Part shown: in pieces, positions 1-20,300 of the stretch
Numbering within the stretch: position 1 is the stretch's first letter
Layout of the letters: each line of letters opens with the position of its first letter
Assembly (NCBI RefSeq): GCF_041146395.1
Contig: NC_091009.1
Coordinates: 3,810,001 to 3,874,000 of the forward strand
Direction: 5' to 3'
Length of the DNA stretch: 64,000 bases
DNA from: Eulemur rufifrons
Lineage: Eukaryota; Chordata; Mammalia; Primates; Lemuridae
Notes under the pieces: model-generated
Database searches by the model: none
The model's input: the letters and a program-made list of their open reading frames with translations, nothing else
Told to the model about the DNA's origin: nothing
Translations under genes and position numbers: made by a program

Positions 1-1179
1 TTGGGGGTCAGGGCATCTTTCAGTCTGGCGGTTTGTTTTTATTAGGCCCAGAGAGGAGAAGTGGGCATGTGTGTGGCAGGTGAAAAGTACGGATCCTCTT
101 TCAGTCTTAGGGTGAAAGAGGATCAGCAGTTTTCAGCCCGTTTCTTTAAGAATCCTTTGATTCATCACCTGGCAATCTACCATGGTTCTCTGGACCCCTC
201 AATGCGTGGGACCCTTGAACTGGATACTTCCAAGAATTATGCTGCAGAGCTTTTGAAATAACCACTACGTGGAGAATTATTTGCCAGTTTTTGCAGCACC
301 TTTCACCATAATTGTGACAAGGTTCGTCTCTGCCTCCTTAAACCAAGCTGGCTGCCATGGACAAAACCATGCTGAGGCCTACCTCACTTGGTATTGCCTA
401 TACTTGGTACTGGAGCCTGGCAAGAAGCCAGTCTTTTAAGTATCATTCCACCAACCTTTTTCCATTGTTTTAAAAGGCAGAGCACGTTTTGCCAGTTAGC
501 AAATGAGTTGCTGGAGGGCACGTTGTTGTGTGGGGTCAGGTGGTGTGTGAGGGGGCAGGCGCTCTGCCAGTCCAGTGTTTTTTTTTTTAATCCTCAGAGA
601 GGAGAAGTTGGCATGTGTGCAGCAGGTGAAAAGTGCGGATCCTGTTTTAGTCTTAGACTGAAACAGGATCCACATTTTCTGCCCGTTCCTTTAAGAATCA
701 TTTGACTCTTCTTCCGTGAATCCACCATGGTTCTCTATAACCCTCTATGCGTGGCCCCAGGTAACTAGCTGGTTCCAAGAAGTATGCCATAGAGCTTTTG
801 AAATAACCACTACGTGGAGAATTATTTGCCAGTTTTTGCAGCACCTTTCACCATAATTGTGACAAGGTATTTCTCTGCCTCCTTAATCCCAAGATGGCTG
901 CCAGGGAAAAAACTATGCTGAGGCCTAGCTCACTTGGTGTTGCCGATACTTGGTACGGGAGCGTGGAATAAAACCAGTCTTTCAAGTATCATTCCACCAT
1001 CCTTTTTCCATTATTTTAAAAGGCATAGCACCGTTTGCCAGTTAGCATAAGAATGAGTCACTGGAGGGGACGTTTTTGTGTGGGGTCGTGTGGTGTGTGT
1101 GGGGGGGCAAGCCCTCTGTCAGTCCAGTGGTTTGTTTTTATTATGCCCAGAGAGGAGAAGTGGGCATGTGTGTGGCAGG

Positions 1180-1234
1180 TGAAAAGTGCGGATCCTGTTT
1201 CAGACTTAGACTGAAACAGGATCCGCACTTTTCA
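1180..1234. repeat. Palindrome of the satellite monomer, copy beside the L1
   Basis: The same block as at 8414-8468. The outer arms 'tgaaaagtgcggatcctgtt' and their complement are intact; only the centre (cagacttagactg) has mismatches. Confidence 0.88.
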
Positions 1235-1247
1235 GCCCGTTCCTTTA

Positions 1248-1264
1248 AGAATCCTTTGATTCAT
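1248..1264 (+). repeat. L1 target-site duplication, 5' copy
   Basis: A 17-bp satellite sequence ending exactly where satellite similarity stops. It is repeated at 7930-7946 with one mismatch. Confidence 0.9.
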
Positions 1265-2326
1265 TCTCAATGATGGTGGAATGGTGGTGACCTCCTGGAT
1301 TCGTGCTCCTGGAGTGGAAGGCATGGGTCTCCCACTGCCCACAACCCTAGAGGTTCACTTCCCCACAAGAACGGTGGTGTGAATCCATGGAGAATCAGCG
1401 TGGGACAGAGAGAGAGAGCAAGAAAAGACTGAGGTGATTAGGGAAATAAATCACCAAAATCTGGAGAGTGCGGGATGGCCAATAGAGAAGGGAGCACGGG
1501 ACAGCTGTACCCACCTCACCAGAGAGTGGGGTGGGTTCAGCCCCACAGGAAAGCATCTTGTTCCCCCTCTGACCTCCACACCCACTCAATTGAGGATCTG
1601 CCTGAAGTCGGTGCAGAATCGCCACGGGAGATGTGGGGCTCTGCAGAGAGGAGACATTGGCAGGAGGCATTTTGGACCCTGGAGTGCTGTGCGCAGCTGA
1701 CGCACCTAGCAACTGTCTCCTATACGCGGGCGGTGGGGCTGCTTTGGTCCCGGCTCTAGCAGATGCCAAACTGCCTCGTATAGGTGGGCGGCTGGATTCT
1801 CCCGGTCCCCGGCTCCTCTGGCCTCTGCCGGTCCCTGAGCATTCAACCCCAGTGACAGTGATCTGCAGACGGGCGGCCGCCATTGTCGGGGTCCACAGCC
1901 TAAACGCTGAGGAGCGATTGGGTACCGGGCGGCTCCCTGGGCGGCTCCCTTCCCTAGTCCACGGACCCTGACTAGGAGCTCCACCTTTGTGTGAACACTG
2001 AGTGGTTCCCCAGTCACGAGAGAGTAGAGCGTGGACTTTGCAGACATTGGGGTGGGGCAGACCATCGCCCGCGGGAACTGCAGTGGCTGGGGCATTGGGC
2101 GAATGAGGGCACCGCTCCACTCTCCCTATCCACTGTCTTTCTCACAGAGAGAGACAGAAGCCACCTCGGGAGAGGAAGAGGGGCAGCCCCCCCAGCGGAG
2201 CTAGCAAAATCCTGAACAATATGTGAAGGGCTCCCCCTAGTGACAGAGGAGGCAGCTTACCTGGCACTCACAGTGTGCCCCTATCCAGACTAAAGCTGAA
2301 AGAAGGGATCTTAAGGATTCATTCAG
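1265..2326 (+). promoter_or_regulatory. L1 5' UTR (internal promoter region)
   Basis: About 1.06 kb between the insertion junction and the ORF1 ATG. It is much richer in G+C and CpG than the flanking satellite, for example 1700-1960 with its gggcggcc and cggctccc blocks. In primates the L1 5' UTR is an internal RNA polymerase II promoter. A CCGCCAT core at 1877-1883 resembles a reverse-strand YY1 site, but it lies far inside the UTR rather than at its 5' edge, so its role is uncertain. Antisense open frames here follow from base composition and I do not call them genes. Confidence 0.8.
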
Positions 2327-3331
2327 ATGGGAAGGGCTCAGCGAAGGAACTCTAGGAGTATAAAGAATCAAGCTGAAACCATGCCCTCAAAGAGGATTAC
2401 TAGTTCTCCACCAATTAACACAAAGCAGATTCCAAATAGCAACATGTCACAGGAAGAATTTCAAACATGGATCATAAATACGCTGAACATTATGCAAGAA
2501 AAAATGGATAATCAACACAAAGAAACCACAAAAAAGATCCAGGACTTGGAAGAAAAATTCACCAAAGAAATTGAAATACTGAAGAAAAATCAAACTGAAC
2601 TCCTGGAAATGAAAACTTTATTCAAGGAGCTACAAAACACAGTGGAAAGTCTCAAGAGCAGGGTAGATCAAACAGAAGAAAGAATCTCAGAGATCGAAGA
2701 TAACACTTTCCAATTAAATAAGGCAGTCACAGAGTTAAAACAAAGAAACATGAGAAATAATCATAGTCTACAAGAAATGTGGGATTATGTGAAGAAGCCT
2801 AACGTGAGAGTTATCGGCATTCCTGAGGGTGAAGAAGACAATAAGCAAGGGTTGAATAAAGTATCTGAAGATATACTTGAGGAAAATTTCCCAGGCCTTG
2901 CCAAATCTCTAGATACACAGGTTCAAGAAGCTCAAAGAACCTCTGAGAGATTCATACCAAATAGGAAGACACCACGTCATGTAGTTATCAGACTGACCAA
3001 AATATCCACTAACGAGGCCCTTCTTCAATCTGTAAGGAGAAAGAAACAAGTAACATACAAAGGAAAGCCCATCCGAATCATGCCAGATTTCTCAACTGAA
3101 ACCTTACAAGCAAGAAGAGATTGGAGCCCCATTCTCACTCTTCTGAAACAGAATAATGCCCAGCCTAGAATCCTGTACCCAGATAAGCTCAGTTTTATAT
3201 ATGAAGGTGAAATTAAGACATTCTCAGATAAACAAAAACTCAGAGAATTCACCAAGACAAGAGCAGCTTTCCAAGAAGTATTCAAAACAGAGTTACACGT
3301 GGTCCAGCACAAGAAGGACCCTCGAATGTAA
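2327..3331 (+). CDS. L1 ORF1 protein (RNA-binding trimeric chaperone), open
   Basis: The 334-residue frame is close to the usual length of about 338 for primate ORF1p. Residues 1-45 are a basic, disordered N-terminus. Residues about 50-150 are rich in E, K, L and Q with heptad-like spacing, matching the trimerising coiled coil. An RRM-like domain starts near residue 160 with 'VRVIGIPEGEED'. The C-terminal domain contains 'LQARRDW' near residue 260 and 'LSFIYEGEIKTFSDKQ'. In this family the protein coats L1 RNA as trimers and acts as a nucleic-acid chaperone in the cytoplasmic L1 RNP. There is no premature stop. The ATG at 2327 is the first in the frame and fits the family N-terminus. Whether it is expressed cannot be judged, because the ORF2 of this copy is dead. 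Confidence 0.93.
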   Translation: MGRAQRRNSRSIKNQAETMPSKRITSSPPINTKQIPNSNMSQEEFQTWIINTLNIMQEKMDNQHKETTKKIQDLEEKFTKEIEILKKNQTELLEMKTLFKELQNTVESLKSRVDQTEERISEIEDNTFQLNKAVTELKQRNMRNNHSLQEMWDYVKKPNVRVIGIPEGEEDNKQGLNKVSEDILEENFPGLAKSLDTQVQEAQRTSERFIPNRKTPRHVVIRLTKISTNEALLQSVRRKKQVTYKGKPIRIMPDFSTETLQARRDWSPILTLLKQNNAQPRILYPDKLSFIYEGEIKTFSDKQKLREFTKTRAAFQEVFKTELHVVQHKKDPRM

Positions 3332-3370
3332 CACTAATCAAGAGATAAATATGAAAACACAGTTATCATA

Positions 3371-6300
3371 ATGGCTCAAGAGAGAAAACAGATCAATGAA
3401 ATTCAACCCAACATGAGGAACAGCAATCTGTCTCGCTTATCAGTTCTCTCATTAAATGTGAATGGATTGAATTCCCCACTCAAGAGACATGGACTGGCCC
3501 GATGGATAAAAAAGATATAAGCCAAGTATCTGCTGTCTTCAGGAAACTCATCTAACCTGCAAGGATGCATTTAGACTGAAAATAAAAGGGTGGAAATCAA
3601 TATTCCAAGCAAATGGAACCCAAAAGAAAGCTGGCATGGCAGTTCTAATCTCCGATAACGTAGTTTTTAAATCAACAAAAGTAAAGAAAGACAAAGATGG
3701 TTACTATATACTGGTGAAGGGTACAATTCAACAAGAAGACATAACTATACTTAACATATATGCACCCGATCTAGGTGCACCCAGATTCATAAAGCAAACC
3801 CTACTTGATCTGAACCAAATGATAGATAACAACACTTTAGTAGCCAGAGATTTTAACACGCCACTGACAGTTCAAGACAGATCCTCCAAACAAAAAATAA
3901 ACAAAGAAATATTGGACGTAAATAGAATGCTAGAACAAATGGGCCTGACTGACATCTACAGGACATTCTACCCAAATACCACTGAATATAAGTTCTTCTC
4001 ATCAGCTCATGGGACATTCTCCAAGATTGACCATATCTTAGGACATAAAGAATGTCTTAAAAAATTTAAAAATATAGAAATAATACCATGCAGCTTCTCG
4101 GATCACAGTGGAATAAAAGTAACAATGAACCCTAACAGAAATCCTCATTTCTACTCAAAGTCATGGAAGCTAAATAACCTTCTCCTGAACAATCGTTTTA
4201 TAAATGAAGAAATCAAGTCAGAAATCAAAAGATTCTTTGAATTAAACGACAAAGGAGATACAACTTATCAAAATCTGTGGGACACAGCTAAAGCAGTCCT
4301 GAGAGGAAAATTTATTTCCATAAATGCCTATACCAAAAAGACAGAAAACTTACAAATAGACAATCTAATGAATAGACTCAAAGAGCTGGAGAAGAAAGAA
4401 GAGACCAAACCCAAACCCAGCAGAAGGAAATTATTAAGATTAAATCAGAACTAAATGAAAAGGACCATAAGGGAGCATAAGGGAGATTAAACCAAACCAT
4501 AACGGAGATTAATAAAACCAAAAGTTGGTTCTTTGAAAAAGTAAACAAAATTGACACACTTCTGGCTAAACTAACCAAGAGCAGAAAAGAAAAATCTCTT
4601 ATAACCTCGATCAGGAACACGAAAGGAGTAATCACGACTGATGCCACAGAGATACATGATATCATCTATGAATTCTACAAAAATCTTTATGCACACAAAT
4701 TAGAAAACCTGGAGGAAATGGACAAATTCTTATAAACACACAGCCTTCCCAGGCTCAACCAGGAAGAAATAGAATTCCTGAATAGACCGATATCTAGATC
4801 TGAAATTGAAACAGCAATAAAAAACCTTCCCAAAAAGAAAAGCCCTGGACCAGATGGGTTCACACCTGAATTCTACCACACCTACAAAGAAGAACTGGTG
4901 CCCATCGTACATAAACTATTCTCCAATATAGAGAAGGATGGGATTCTCCCCAACACTTTTTACCAAGCCAACATAATCCTGATACCAAATCCAGGAAAGG
5001 ATGCAACTAAAACAGAGAACTATAGACCAATTTCTCTTATGAATATAGATGCAAAAATTCTCAATAAAATTCTAACAAATCGAATCCAAGTGCTTATCAA
5101 AAAAATAATCCATCACGACCAAGTGGGCTTCATCCCAGAGATGCAGGGATGGTTTGACATATGGGAATGTAATTCATCACATAAATAGAAGCAAAAATAA
5201 AGATCAGATGATCCTCTCAATAGATGCAGAGAAAGCATTTGACAAAATTCAACACCCTTTTATGATAAGAACACTTAACAAAATAGGCATAGATGGGGCC
5301 TATATAAAAATGATACAAGCCATATACGACAAACCCTCAGCCAACATCATACTGAATGGGGAAAAACTGAAAGCATTCCCACTTCAAACTGGAACCAGAC
5401 AAGGCTTACCACTGTCCCCATTACTTTTCTACATAGTATTGGAAGTCCTTGCAAGAGCTATCAGGCAAGAGAGCAGAATCAAGGGAGTTGAAATAGGGAC
5501 AGAAGAGATCAAACTCTCACTCTTTGCTGATGATATGATGCTATATCTATAAAACCCCAAGGTTTCAACCAAGAGACTCCTGGAATTGATCAATGAATTC
5601 AGTAAAGTCTCAGGATACAAAATCAATACACACAAATCAGAGGCATTCATATATGCCAATAACAGTCAAATGGAAAACCAAATTAAGGACTCAATACCCT
5701 TCAAAATAGCAACAAAGAAAATAAAATACCTAGGAATTTATTTAACTAAGGAGGTAAAGGACCTCTATAGGGAGAACTATGAAACACTGAGGAAGGAAAT
5801 TGCAGAACATGTAAATAGGTGGAAAACCATACCATGCTCATGGATCGGTAGAATCAACATTGTTAAAATGTCTATACTGCCCAAAGTTATCTACAGATTC
5901 AATGCAATCCTTATTAAATTACCAACATCTTTTTTCACAGACATAGAAAAAATAATTTTACGCTTTGTATGGAACCAGGGAAGACCCCGTTTAGCAAAAG
6001 CAATCTTAAACAACAAAAACAAAATGGGAAGTATTAATTTGCCAGACTTCAAACTATACTACAAGGCTGTGGTTCTTAAAACAGCCTGGTACTGGCACAA
6101 GTGCAGGGACACAGACCAGTGGAACAGAACAGAAAACCCCAATATAAAACCATCCTCATATAGCCATCTAATCTTTGACAAAGCAGACAAAAACATACTC
6201 TGGGGAAAAGATTCCTTATTTAATAAATGGTGCTGGGAAAACTGGATATCCACATGTAGAAGACTAAAACAGGACACATAACTCTCACCCCTCACAAAAA

Positions 6301-7259
6301 TCAAATCACAGTGGTTAACAGACTTAAACCTAAGGTCAGAAACTATTAGAATTCTAGAAGAAAATGTAGGAAAGACTCTTACAGACATTGGCCTAGGCAA
6401 AGAATTTATGAAGAAGACCCCTAAAACAATCACAGCAACAACAAAAATAAATAAATGGGACCTGATCAAATTAAAAAGCTTCTGCACAGCCAAAGAAACA
6501 GTCACGAGAGTAAATGGACAACCTACAGAATGGGAAAAAATTTTCGCATACTACACATCAGATAAAGGACTGATAACAAGAATCTATTTAGAACTCAGGA
6601 AAATCAGTAAGAAAAAATCAAACAACCCTATCAAAAAGTGGGCAAAGGACATAAATAGAAATTTTTCAAAAGAAGATATAAAAATGGCTAACAAACATAT
6701 GAAAAAGTGTTCAACATCTCTAATCATCAGGGAAATGCAAATCAAAACCACAATGAGATATCACTTAACTCCAGTGGGAATGGCCTTTATCAAAAAGTCC
6801 CAAAACTATACATGTTGGTGTGGGTGTGGGGAGATAGGTACATTCATACACTGCTGGTGGGACTGTAAACTAGTGCAGCCCCTGTGGAAAGCAATGTGGA
6901 GATACCTTAAACAGATTCAAGTAGACCTACCATTCGATCCAGCAATTCCATTATTGGACATCTACCCAGAAGAACAAAAGTCATTCTATAAAAAAGACAC
7001 CTGCACCTGAATGATTATAGCAGCACAATTCACAATCACAAAGATGTGGAAACAACCCAAATGCCCATCAATTCATGAATGGATTAGCAAAATGTGGTAT
7101 ATGTATACCATGGAATATTACTCAGCTATTAGAAATAATGGCGATATGGCATCTCTTTGGTTCTCCTGGAGAGAGCTGGATCCCATTCTATTAAGTGAAG
7201 TATCCCAAGAATGGAAAAATAAGCACCACATGTACTCATCAGCAAATTGGTTTCCCTGA
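3371..7259 (+). pseudogene. L1 ORF2 (endonuclease / reverse transcriptase), disrupted
   Basis: ORF2 begins at the ATG at 3371, 39 bp after ORF1. The endonuclease start 'LSVLSLNVNGLNSP' is clear. A one-base insertion near 3518 shifts the frame, and the rest of the endonuclease, including 'SFSDHSG', runs 3519-4454. A second shift lies near 4430, where a short repeat of 'ataaggga' follows, and a third near 5150. Reverse transcriptase is recognisable from 'KSPGPDGF' through the catalytic 'FADDM' near 5525. Stops interrupt it at 4733, 5550, 6279 and 7008. The C-terminal zinc-knuckle-like C-X3-C-X7-H-X4-C is kept in '[18 protein letters not shown]'. In life the product nicks target DNA and primes reverse transcription. 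This copy cannot make it. Confidence 0.95.
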
Positions 7260-7372
7260 GTGCACATTTGGGAACAACACCAATTGGGTATCGGACAGAG
7301 GTTGGGGCCGGGTGGAAGGGATGGGTGTATACCTACTTGATGAATGTGATGTGCACTGCCTGGGGAATGGAC

Positions 7373-7385
7373 ACCCTTCAAGTTC
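7373..7385 (+). repeat. Alu target-site duplication, first copy
   Basis: Thirteen bases (acccttcaagttc) of L1 3' UTR, repeated exactly at 7731-7743. Confidence 0.93.
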
Positions 7386-14300
<6,915 letters not shown>

Positions 14301-17300
14301 TTTGTGGTGTCGGTGTGGATGGGGGTGCAAGGCCCTCTATAGGTTCGCTGGTTTGTTTTTATTATCCCCAGAGAGGAGAAGTGGGAATGTTGTTGGCAGG
14401 TGAAAAGTGCGGATTCTGTTTAAAAGAATTAAACAGGATCCACATGGTCATCCGCTTCCTTTAAGAATCCTTTGCTTCATCAGCTGGGAAACCACCATGG
14501 TTCTATATACTCGCGTATGGGTGGGCACAGGTGACTGGCTTGTTCCAAGAAGTATGCCACAGAGGTTTTGAAGTAAAAAGTACATTGAAAATTATTTGCA
14601 GGTGTTCAGCGTTTCATCATAACTGCGACAACGTTTGTATGTGCCTTGAAACCCAAGATGGCTGCCACAGACATAACTATGCCGAGGCGTAGCTGACTTG
14701 GTTTTGCCGATTTTTGTTAGCGGAGACTGACAAGAAGCCATTCTTCTAAGTATCATGCCGCCATCATTTTTCCGTTGGTTAAAAATGAAGGGAAATTTTG
14801 GAACTTAGCATTATAATTAGTAGCTGGAGGGTACGGTTTTTTTTGTGTGTGTGGTCGATGTGGAAGGGGGGGGTCAGGCCCTCTGTCAGTTTGCTGGTTA
14901 GTTTTTATTATCCCCAGAGAGGAGAAGTGGGCATGTGTTTGGCAGGTGAAAAGGGCGGATTCTGTTTCAGAGAATTAACGATGATCCCCATGGTCATCCC
15001 GTTCCTTTAATAATCCTTTACTTCATCAGCTGGAAATCCACCATGGTTCTATATACTCCTCTTTGCGTGGGAACAGGTAACTGGCTTGTTCCAAGAAGTA
15101 TGCCGCAGAGCTATTCAATTAACCACTACGTTGAAAATTATTTGCAGGTGTTCAGCGTTTCACCATAATTGTGATAACGTTTGTTTGTGCCTCCTGAAAC
15201 CCAAGATGGCTGCCACGAACATAACTATGCTGAGGCGTAGCTGACTTGGTTTTGCCTATTTTTGTTAGTGGAGATTGACAAGAATCCATTCTTCTAAGTA
15301 TCATCTCACCATCATTTTTCCATTGTTTAAAAATGCAGGAAAATTTTGCAAGTTAGCATTATAATTAGTAGCTGGAGGCTACGGTGTTTTTTTTTTTTTT
15401 CCTGTGGGGTCGGTGTGGATGTGGTGGTCAGGGCCTCTGTCAGTTCGCTGGTTTGTTTTTATTATCCCCAGAGAGGAGAAGTGGGTATTAGTATGGCAGG
15501 TGAAAACTGCGGATCTGTTTCAGAGAATTAAACAGGATCCGCATGGTAATCCCGTTCCTTTAAGAATCCTTTGCTTCATGAGCTGGGAATCCACCATGGT
15601 TCTATATACTTCTCTATGCGTGGGCACAGGAAACTGGCTTGTTCCAAGAAGTATGCCTCAGAGCTTTTCAATTAACCAGTATGTTGAAAATCCTTTGCAG
15701 GTTTTCAGCGTTTCACCATAATTGTGATAACGTGTGTATGTACCTACTGAAACCAAATACGGCTGCTACGGACATAACTATGCTGAGGCGTAGCTGACTT
15801 GGTGTTGCCTATTTTTGTCAGTGGAGACTGACAAGAAGCCATTCTTCTAAGTATCATCCCACCACCATTTTTCCATTGTTTTAAAATGCAGGGAAATTTT
15901 GCAAGTTAGCATTATAATTAGTAGCTGGAGGGTACGTTTTTTTTTTTTGTGTGGTCGATGTGGATGGGAGGGGTCAGGCCCTCTGTCAGTTCGCTGGTTA
16001 GTTTTTATTATCCCCAGAGAGGAGAAGTGGGCATGTGTTTGGCAGGTGAAAAGGGCGGATTCTGTTTCAGAGAATTAACGATGATCCCCATGGTCATCCC
16101 ATTCCTTTAATAATCCTTTATTTCACCAGCTGGAAATCCACCATGGTTCTATATACTCCTCTTTGCGTGGGAACAGGTAAGTGGCTTGTTCCAAGAAGTA
16201 TGCCGCAGAGCTTTTCAATTAACCAGTACGTTGAAAATTATTTGCAGGTGTTCAGCGTTTCACCATAATTGTGATAACGTTTGTTTGTGCCTCCTGAAAC
16301 CCAAGAAGGCTGGGACGGACATAACTATGCTGAGGAGTAGCTGACTTGGTGTTGCCTATTTTTGTTAGTGGAGACAGACAAGAAGCCATTCTTCTATGTA
16401 TTATCCCACCACCATTTTTGCATTGTTTTAAAATGCAGGGAAATTTGGAAAGTTAGCATTATAATTAGTAGCTAGAGGGTACGGTTTTTTTTTTTTGTGT
16501 GTGTGTGTGGTCGATGTGGATGGGGGGGTCAGGCCCTCTGTCAGTTTGCTGGTTAGTTTTTATTATCCCCGGAGAGGAGAAGTGGGCATGTGTTTGGCAG
16601 GTGAAAAGGGCGGATTCTGTTTCAGAGAATTAACGATGATCCCCATGGTCATCCCGTTCCTTTAATAATCCTTAACTTCATCAGCTGGAAATCCACCATG
16701 GTTCTATATACTCCTCTTTGCGTGGGAACAGGTAACTGGCTTGTTCCAAGAAGTATGCCGCAGAGCTATTCAATTAACCACTACGTTGAAAATTATTTGC
16801 AGGTGTTCACGGTTTCACCATAATTGTGATAACGTTTGTTTGTGCCTCCTGAAACCCAAGAAGGCTGCGACGGACATAACTATGCTGAGGAGTAGCTGAC
16901 TTGGTGTTGCCTATTTTTTTTAGTGGAGACTGACAAGTAGCCATTCTTCTGAGTATCATCCCACCACCATTTTTCCATTGTTTTAAAATGCAGGGTAATT
17001 TTGCAAGTTAGCATTATAATTAGCAGCTGGAGGGTACGGGTTTTTTTTTGTGTGTGGTTGATGTGGATGGGGGGGTCAGGCCCTCTGTCAGTTCGCTGGT
17101 TAGTTTTTATTATCCCCAGAGAGGAGAAGTGGGCATGCGTTTGGCAAGTGAAAAGGGCGGATTCTGTTTCAGAGAATTAACGATGATCCCATGCTCATCC
17201 CGTTCCTTTAATAATCCTTACCTTCATCAGCTGGAAATCCACCATGGTTCTATATACTCCTCTTTGCGTGGGAACAGGTAACTGGCTTGTTCCAAGAAGT

Positions 17301-20300
17301 ATGCCGCAGAGCTTTTCAATTAACCAGTACGTTAAAAATTATTTGTAGGTGTTCATCGTTTCACCATAATTGTGATAACGTTTGTTTCTGCCTCCTGAAA
17401 CCCAAGAAGGCTGCCACGAACATAACTATGCTGAGGCGTAGCTGACTTGGTTTTGCCTATTTTTGTTAGTGGAAACTGACAAGAATCCATTCTTCTAAGT
17501 ATCATCTCACCATCATTTTTCCATTGTTTAAAAATGCAGGAAAATTTTGCAAGTTAGCATTATAATTAGTAGCTGGAGGCTACGGTGTTTTTTTTTTTTT
17601 CCTGTGGGGTCGGTGTGGATGTGTTGGTCAGGCCCTCTGTCAGTTCGCTGGTTTGTTTTTATTATCCCCAGAGAGGAGAAGTGGGTATTAGTATGGCAGG
17701 TGAAAACTGCGGATCTGTTTCAGAGAATTAAACAGGATCCGCATGGTAATCCCGTTCCTTTAAGAATCCTTTGCTTCATGAGCTGGGAATCCACCATGGT
17801 TCTATATACTTCTCTATGCGTGGGCACAGGAATCTGGCTTGTTCCAAGAAGTATGCCTCAGAGCTTTTCAATTAACCAGTATGTTGAAAATCCTTTGCAG
17901 GTTTTCAGCGTTTCACCATAATTGAGATAACGTGTGTATGTGCCTACTGAAACCAAATATGGCTGCTACGGACATAACTATGCTTAGGCATAGCTGACTT
18001 GGTGTTGCCTATTTTTGTCAGTGGAGACTGACAAGAAGCCATTCTTCTAAGTATCATCCCACCATCATTTCTCCATTGTTTAAAAATGAAGAGAAATTTT
18101 GCAAATTGGCATTATAATTAGTAGCTGGAGGGTACTTTTTTTTTTTGGGGGGGTCGGTCAGGATGGGTGTTCAGGCCCTCTGTCAGATCGCTGGTTTGTT
18201 TTTATTATCCCCAGAGAAGAGTAGTGGGCATGTGTTTGGCAGGTGAAAAGTGCAGATTCTGTTTCAGAGAATTAAACAGGATCCGCATGGTCATCTCATG
18301 CCTTTAAGAATCCTTTGCTTCATCAGCTGGGATTCCACCATGTTTCTATATACTCCTCTATGCGTGGGCACAGGTACCTGGCTTGTTCCAAGAAGTATGC
18401 TGGAGAGTTTTCAAATTAACCAGTACGTTGAAAATTATTTGCAGGTGTTCAGCGTTTCACCATAATTGTGATAACGTTTGTTTGTGCCTCCTGAAACCGA
18501 AGAAGGCTGGGACGGACATAACTATGTTGAGGAGTAGCTGACTTGGTGTTGCCTATTTTTGTTAGTGGAGACAGACAAGAAGTCATTCTTCTAAGTATCA
18601 TCCCATCACCATTTTTGCATTGTTTTAAAATGCAGGGAAATTTTGTAAGTTAGCATTATAATTAGTAGCTAGAGGGTACGGTTTTTTTTTTTTGTGTGTG
18701 TGGTCGATGTGGATGGGGGGGTCAGGCCCTCTGTCAGTTTGCTGGTTAGTTTTTATTATCCCCAGAGAGGAGAAGTGGGCATGTGTTTGGCAGGTGAAAA
18801 GGGCGGATTCTGTTTCAGAGAATTAACCATGATCCCCATGGTCATCCCGTTCCTTTAATAATCCTTTACTTCATCAGCTGGAAATCCACCATGGTTCTAT
18901 ATACTCCTCTTTGCGTGGGAACAGGTAACTGGCTTGTTCCAAGAAGTATGCCGCAGAGCTATTCAATTAACCACTACGTTGAAAATTATTTGCAGGTGTT
19001 CACGGTTTCACCATAATTGTGATAACGTTTGTTTGTGCCTCCTGAAACCCAAGAAGGCTGCGACGGACATAACTATGCTGAGGAGTAGCTGACTTGGTTT
19101 TGCCTATTTTTTTTAGTGGAGACTGACAAGTAGCCATTCTTCTGAGTATCATCCCACCACCATTTTTCCATTGTTATAAAATGCAGGGTAATTTTGCAAG
19201 TTAGCATTATAATTAGCAGCTGGAGGGTACGGTTTTTTTTTTTGTGTGTGGTCGATGTGGATGGGGGGGTCAGGCCCTCTGTCAGTTCGCTGGTTAGTTT
19301 TTATTATCCCCAGAGATGAGAAGTGGGCATGTGTTTGGCAGGTGAAAAGGGCGGATTCTGTTTCAGAGAATTAACGATGATCCCATGCTCATCCCGTTCC
19401 TTTAATAATCCTTACCTTCATCAGCTGGAAATCCACCATGGTTCTATATACTCCTCTTTGCGTTGCAACAGGTAACTGGCTTGTTCCAAGAAGTATGCCG
19501 CAGAGCTTTTCAATTAACCAGTACGTTGAAAATTATTTGCAGGTGTTCAGCGTTTCACCATAATTGTGATAACGTTTGTTTGTGCCTCCTGAAACCCAAG
19601 AAGGCTGCCACGAACATAACTATGCTGAGGCGTAGCTGACTTGGTTTTGCCTATTTTTGTTAGTGGAAACTGACAAGAATCCATTCTTCTAAGTATCATC
19701 TCACCATCATTTTTCCATTGTTTAAAAATGCAGGAAAATTTTGCAAGTTAGCATTATAATTACTAGCTGGAGGCTACGGTGTTTTTTTTTTTTCCTGTGG
19801 GGTCGGTGTGGATGTGTTGGTCAGGCCCTCTGTCAGTTCGCTGGTTTGTTTTTATTATCCCCAGAGAGGAGAAGTGGGTATTAGTATGGCAGGTGAAAAC
19901 TTCGGATCTGTTTCAGAGAATTAAACAGGATCCGCATGGTAATCCCGTTCCTTTAAGAATCCTTTGCTTCATGAGCTGGGAATCCACCATGGTTCTATGT
20001 ACTTCTCTATGCGTGGGCACAGGAATCTGGCTTGTTCCAAGAAGTATGCCTCAGAGCTTTTCAATTAACCAGTATGTTGAAAATCCTTTGCAGGTTTTCA
20101 GCGTTTCACCATAATTGTGATAACGTGTGTATGTGCCTACTGAAACCAAATATGGCTGCTACGGACATAACTATGCTGAGGCGTAGCTGACTTGGTGTTG
20201 CCTATTTTTGTCAGTGGAAACTGACAAGAAGCCATTCTTCTAAGTATCATCCCACCATCATTTCTCCATTGTTTAAAAATGCAGGGAAATTTTGCAAATT

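Larger units (their letters stand above)
1..1264 (+). repeat. Diverged satellite array, left segment (about 2.3 monomers of ~548 bp)
   Basis: Tandem units can be followed by the recurring anchor 'agaggagaagt' near 52, 598 and 1152, a spacing of about 546-554 bp. Each unit holds, in order: a T-rich stretch and 'ttattatgcccagagagg', a palindromic block around ggatcc, 'ttcctttaagaatcc', 'atccaccatggttct', 'caccataattgtgacaagg', 'aagatggctgcca', 'tatgctgaggcctag' and 'ttttaaaaggca'. Units differ from each other by many substitutions and small indels, so this is an old, poorly homogenised part of the array. Short open frames here are accidental. The segment ends where the L1 inserted. Confidence 0.93.

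Noticed and set aside
1395..2120. 241-codon antisense open frame in the L1 5' UTR
   Set aside because: It lies in GC-rich, stop-poor UTR sequence with no domain and no counterpart in known L1 coding capacity. Primate L1 does have a short antisense ORF0, but I cannot support that identity here.
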